DNA of 6,705 nucleotides from JBBTIS01 sp038059855. Its GTDB lineage: Bacteria > Elusimicrobiota > Elusimicrobia > JACQPE01. The translations under genes were made by a program, and so were the position numbers. Numbering within the stretch: the first letter of the stretch is position 1; each line of letters starts with the position of its first letter. This document shows, in pieces, positions 6,004 to 6,705 of this stretch. The DNA is taken from NCBI GenBank assembly GCA_964357255.1, contig CAYHKQ010000090.1, positions 1 through 6,705 on the forward strand, read 5' to 3'. The notes below the pieces were generated by a model, which searched no databases, had not been told where the DNA came from, and saw nothing but the letters and a program-made list of their open reading frames with translations.

Positions 6004-6705
6004 ATGGCATTTTTTATCGGCCGGGACCGCGAGGCGCGGCGCTCTTACAGTTTCGATGAGGTGTCTATCGTGCCGGGGAGCGTGACGATCAATCCCGAGG
6101 TGGTGGATACCTTGAGCAAACTCGGGCCGCTCACCCTTAAAATTCCGTTTTTGGCGAGCGCGATGGATGCCGTCTCTGACGTGTCTTTTGCCGCAAGAAT
6201 GAGTCGATTCGGCGCTCTGGCCATTGTGAACCTTGACGGCATCTATACCCGCTACGCTAATCCCCGGGAGCCTCTACGGCGTATCATTGGGGCATCGAGC
6301 GCCCAAGTGACGCGGGTCATGCAAGAGGTTTACTCTAAGCCGGTTCGCGAGGAATTGATCGCTCAAAGAATCCGGGAGATCAAGAAAGCCGGCGGCACGG
6401 CCGCGGTCTCCACCATTCCTCAAAACGCCCAGCGTTGGGCCAAAATTGCCGAGGAGGCAGGGGCTTCCTTATTTGTAATCCAGGCTACGGTGGTAACTAG
6501 CCGCCATGAGGGCGTGGATGGGATTTTTTTGAATCTTAAGGATTTTTGCAAGAAAATTAAAATTCCCGTGGTGCTTGGCAATTGCGTGACTTACGGGGCC
6601 GCTTTGGAGTTGATGGAAACGGGTTGCGTGGGGATTTTGGTCGGGGTGGGGCCGGGGAGCGCTTGCACCTCGCGCCAAGTTTTAGGGGTCGGCGTGCCGC
6701 AGATC
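6004..6705 (+). CDS. guaB3: GuaB3-family IMP dehydrogenase-related protein (partial, cut by window end)
   Basis: The first 234 codons of an IMP dehydrogenase/GMP reductase barrel enzyme are present, with no stop before the window end. It resembles the GuaB3 (IMP_DH_rel_2) type of actinobacteria and cyanobacteria rather than classical GuaB. Marks are an IGRDREARRSY start, SFDEVSIVPG (16-25), FLASAMDAVS (49-58), MQEVYSKPVREELI (106-119), VIQATVV (158-164) and GPGSACTSRQVLGVGVPQ (216-233), which holds the catalytic C221. The usual CBS regulatory pair between barrel halves is absent: the sequence runs from the N-terminal strands straight to the catalytic loop. Families of this type are about 370-390 residues, so roughly 60% is seen. 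The ATG lies 2 bases after the dcd stop, with AGGA at 5990-5993 inside dcd as ribosome binding site, suggesting translational coupling. The role is probably guanine nucleotide synthesis, but whether it acts as the main IMP dehydrogenase cannot be told here. Confidence 0.9.
   Translation, partial: MAFFIGRDREARRSYSFDEVSIVPGSVTINPEVVDTLSKLGPLTLKIPFLASAMDAVSDVSFAARMSRFGALAIVNLDGIYTRYANPREPLRRIIGASSAQVTRVMQEVYSKPVREELIAQRIREIKKAGGTAAVSTIPQNAQRWAKIAEEAGASLFVIQATVVTSRHEGVDGIFLNLKDFCKKIKIPVVLGNCVTYGAALELMETGCVGILVGVGPGSACTSRQVLGVGVPQI

Noticed and set aside
6469..6678. Reverse-strand open frame at the right edge
   Set aside because: It overlaps the guaB3-like gene, whose family motifs and catalytic cysteine are plainly encoded on the + strand.
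1..6705. tRNA genes, CRISPR arrays, insertion sequences, toxin-antitoxin or defence genes
   Set aside because: No cloverleaf with a usable anticodon arm, no regularly spaced repeats, and no transposase, nuclease or antitoxin motif was seen on either strand.

Overview
The window is bacterial, moderately GC-rich, and densely coding, with sigma70-like promoters and Shine-Dalgarno sites. I cannot name the organism. A class II (B12-dependent) ribonucleotide reductase, a GuaB3-type IMP dehydrogenase relative and a PchP-like HAD phosphatase next to an exported WG-repeat protein would fit an uncultured Gram-negative lineage (Elusimicrobiota- or Omnitrophota-like, for example). That placement is a guess from general familiarity, not shown by the sequence.

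Left part (1-2080). The first 54 bases may be the tail of an upstream gene. A HAD-superfamily phosphatase of the phosphoserine/phosphorylcholine phosphatase type follows on the + strand (62-1078). It faces a secreted WG-repeat protein on the - strand (1280-1903). The roughly 200-base gap between these convergent genes has no convincing gene but several inverted repeats, one of which could serve as a weak bidirectional terminator.

Right part (2080-6705). This is a co-directional nucleotide-metabolism cluster: nrdR (repressor of ribonucleotide reductase genes), nrdJ (class II ribonucleotide reductase), dcd (dCTP deaminase) and a guaB3-like gene cut by the window end. Gaps are 26, 33 and 2 bases, so they are probably one operon. 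In front of nrdR there is a near-consensus sigma70 promoter (TTGACA, 17 bases, TATACT). It is flanked by two NrdR-box-like palindromes with almost identical cores (CTAGATATTG and CTAGATATAG), 53 bases apart. The simplest reading is that NrdR represses its own operon. That would couple dNTP production (NrdJ), dUTP supply for thymidylate synthesis (Dcd) and possibly guanine nucleotide supply (GuaB3) to one dATP/ATP-sensing switch.

Less ordinary details are the unusual layout of the NrdR boxes around the promoter, a strong UUCG-capped hairpin in the extended 3' end of nrdR, and a palindromic direct repeat inside the non-conserved N-terminal extension of nrdJ. There is also an exact 11-base tandem repeat over the nrdJ stop codon. 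I see no defence system, mobile element, CRISPR array or RNA gene. The content is mostly housekeeping, and the regulatory architecture is the most interesting part.
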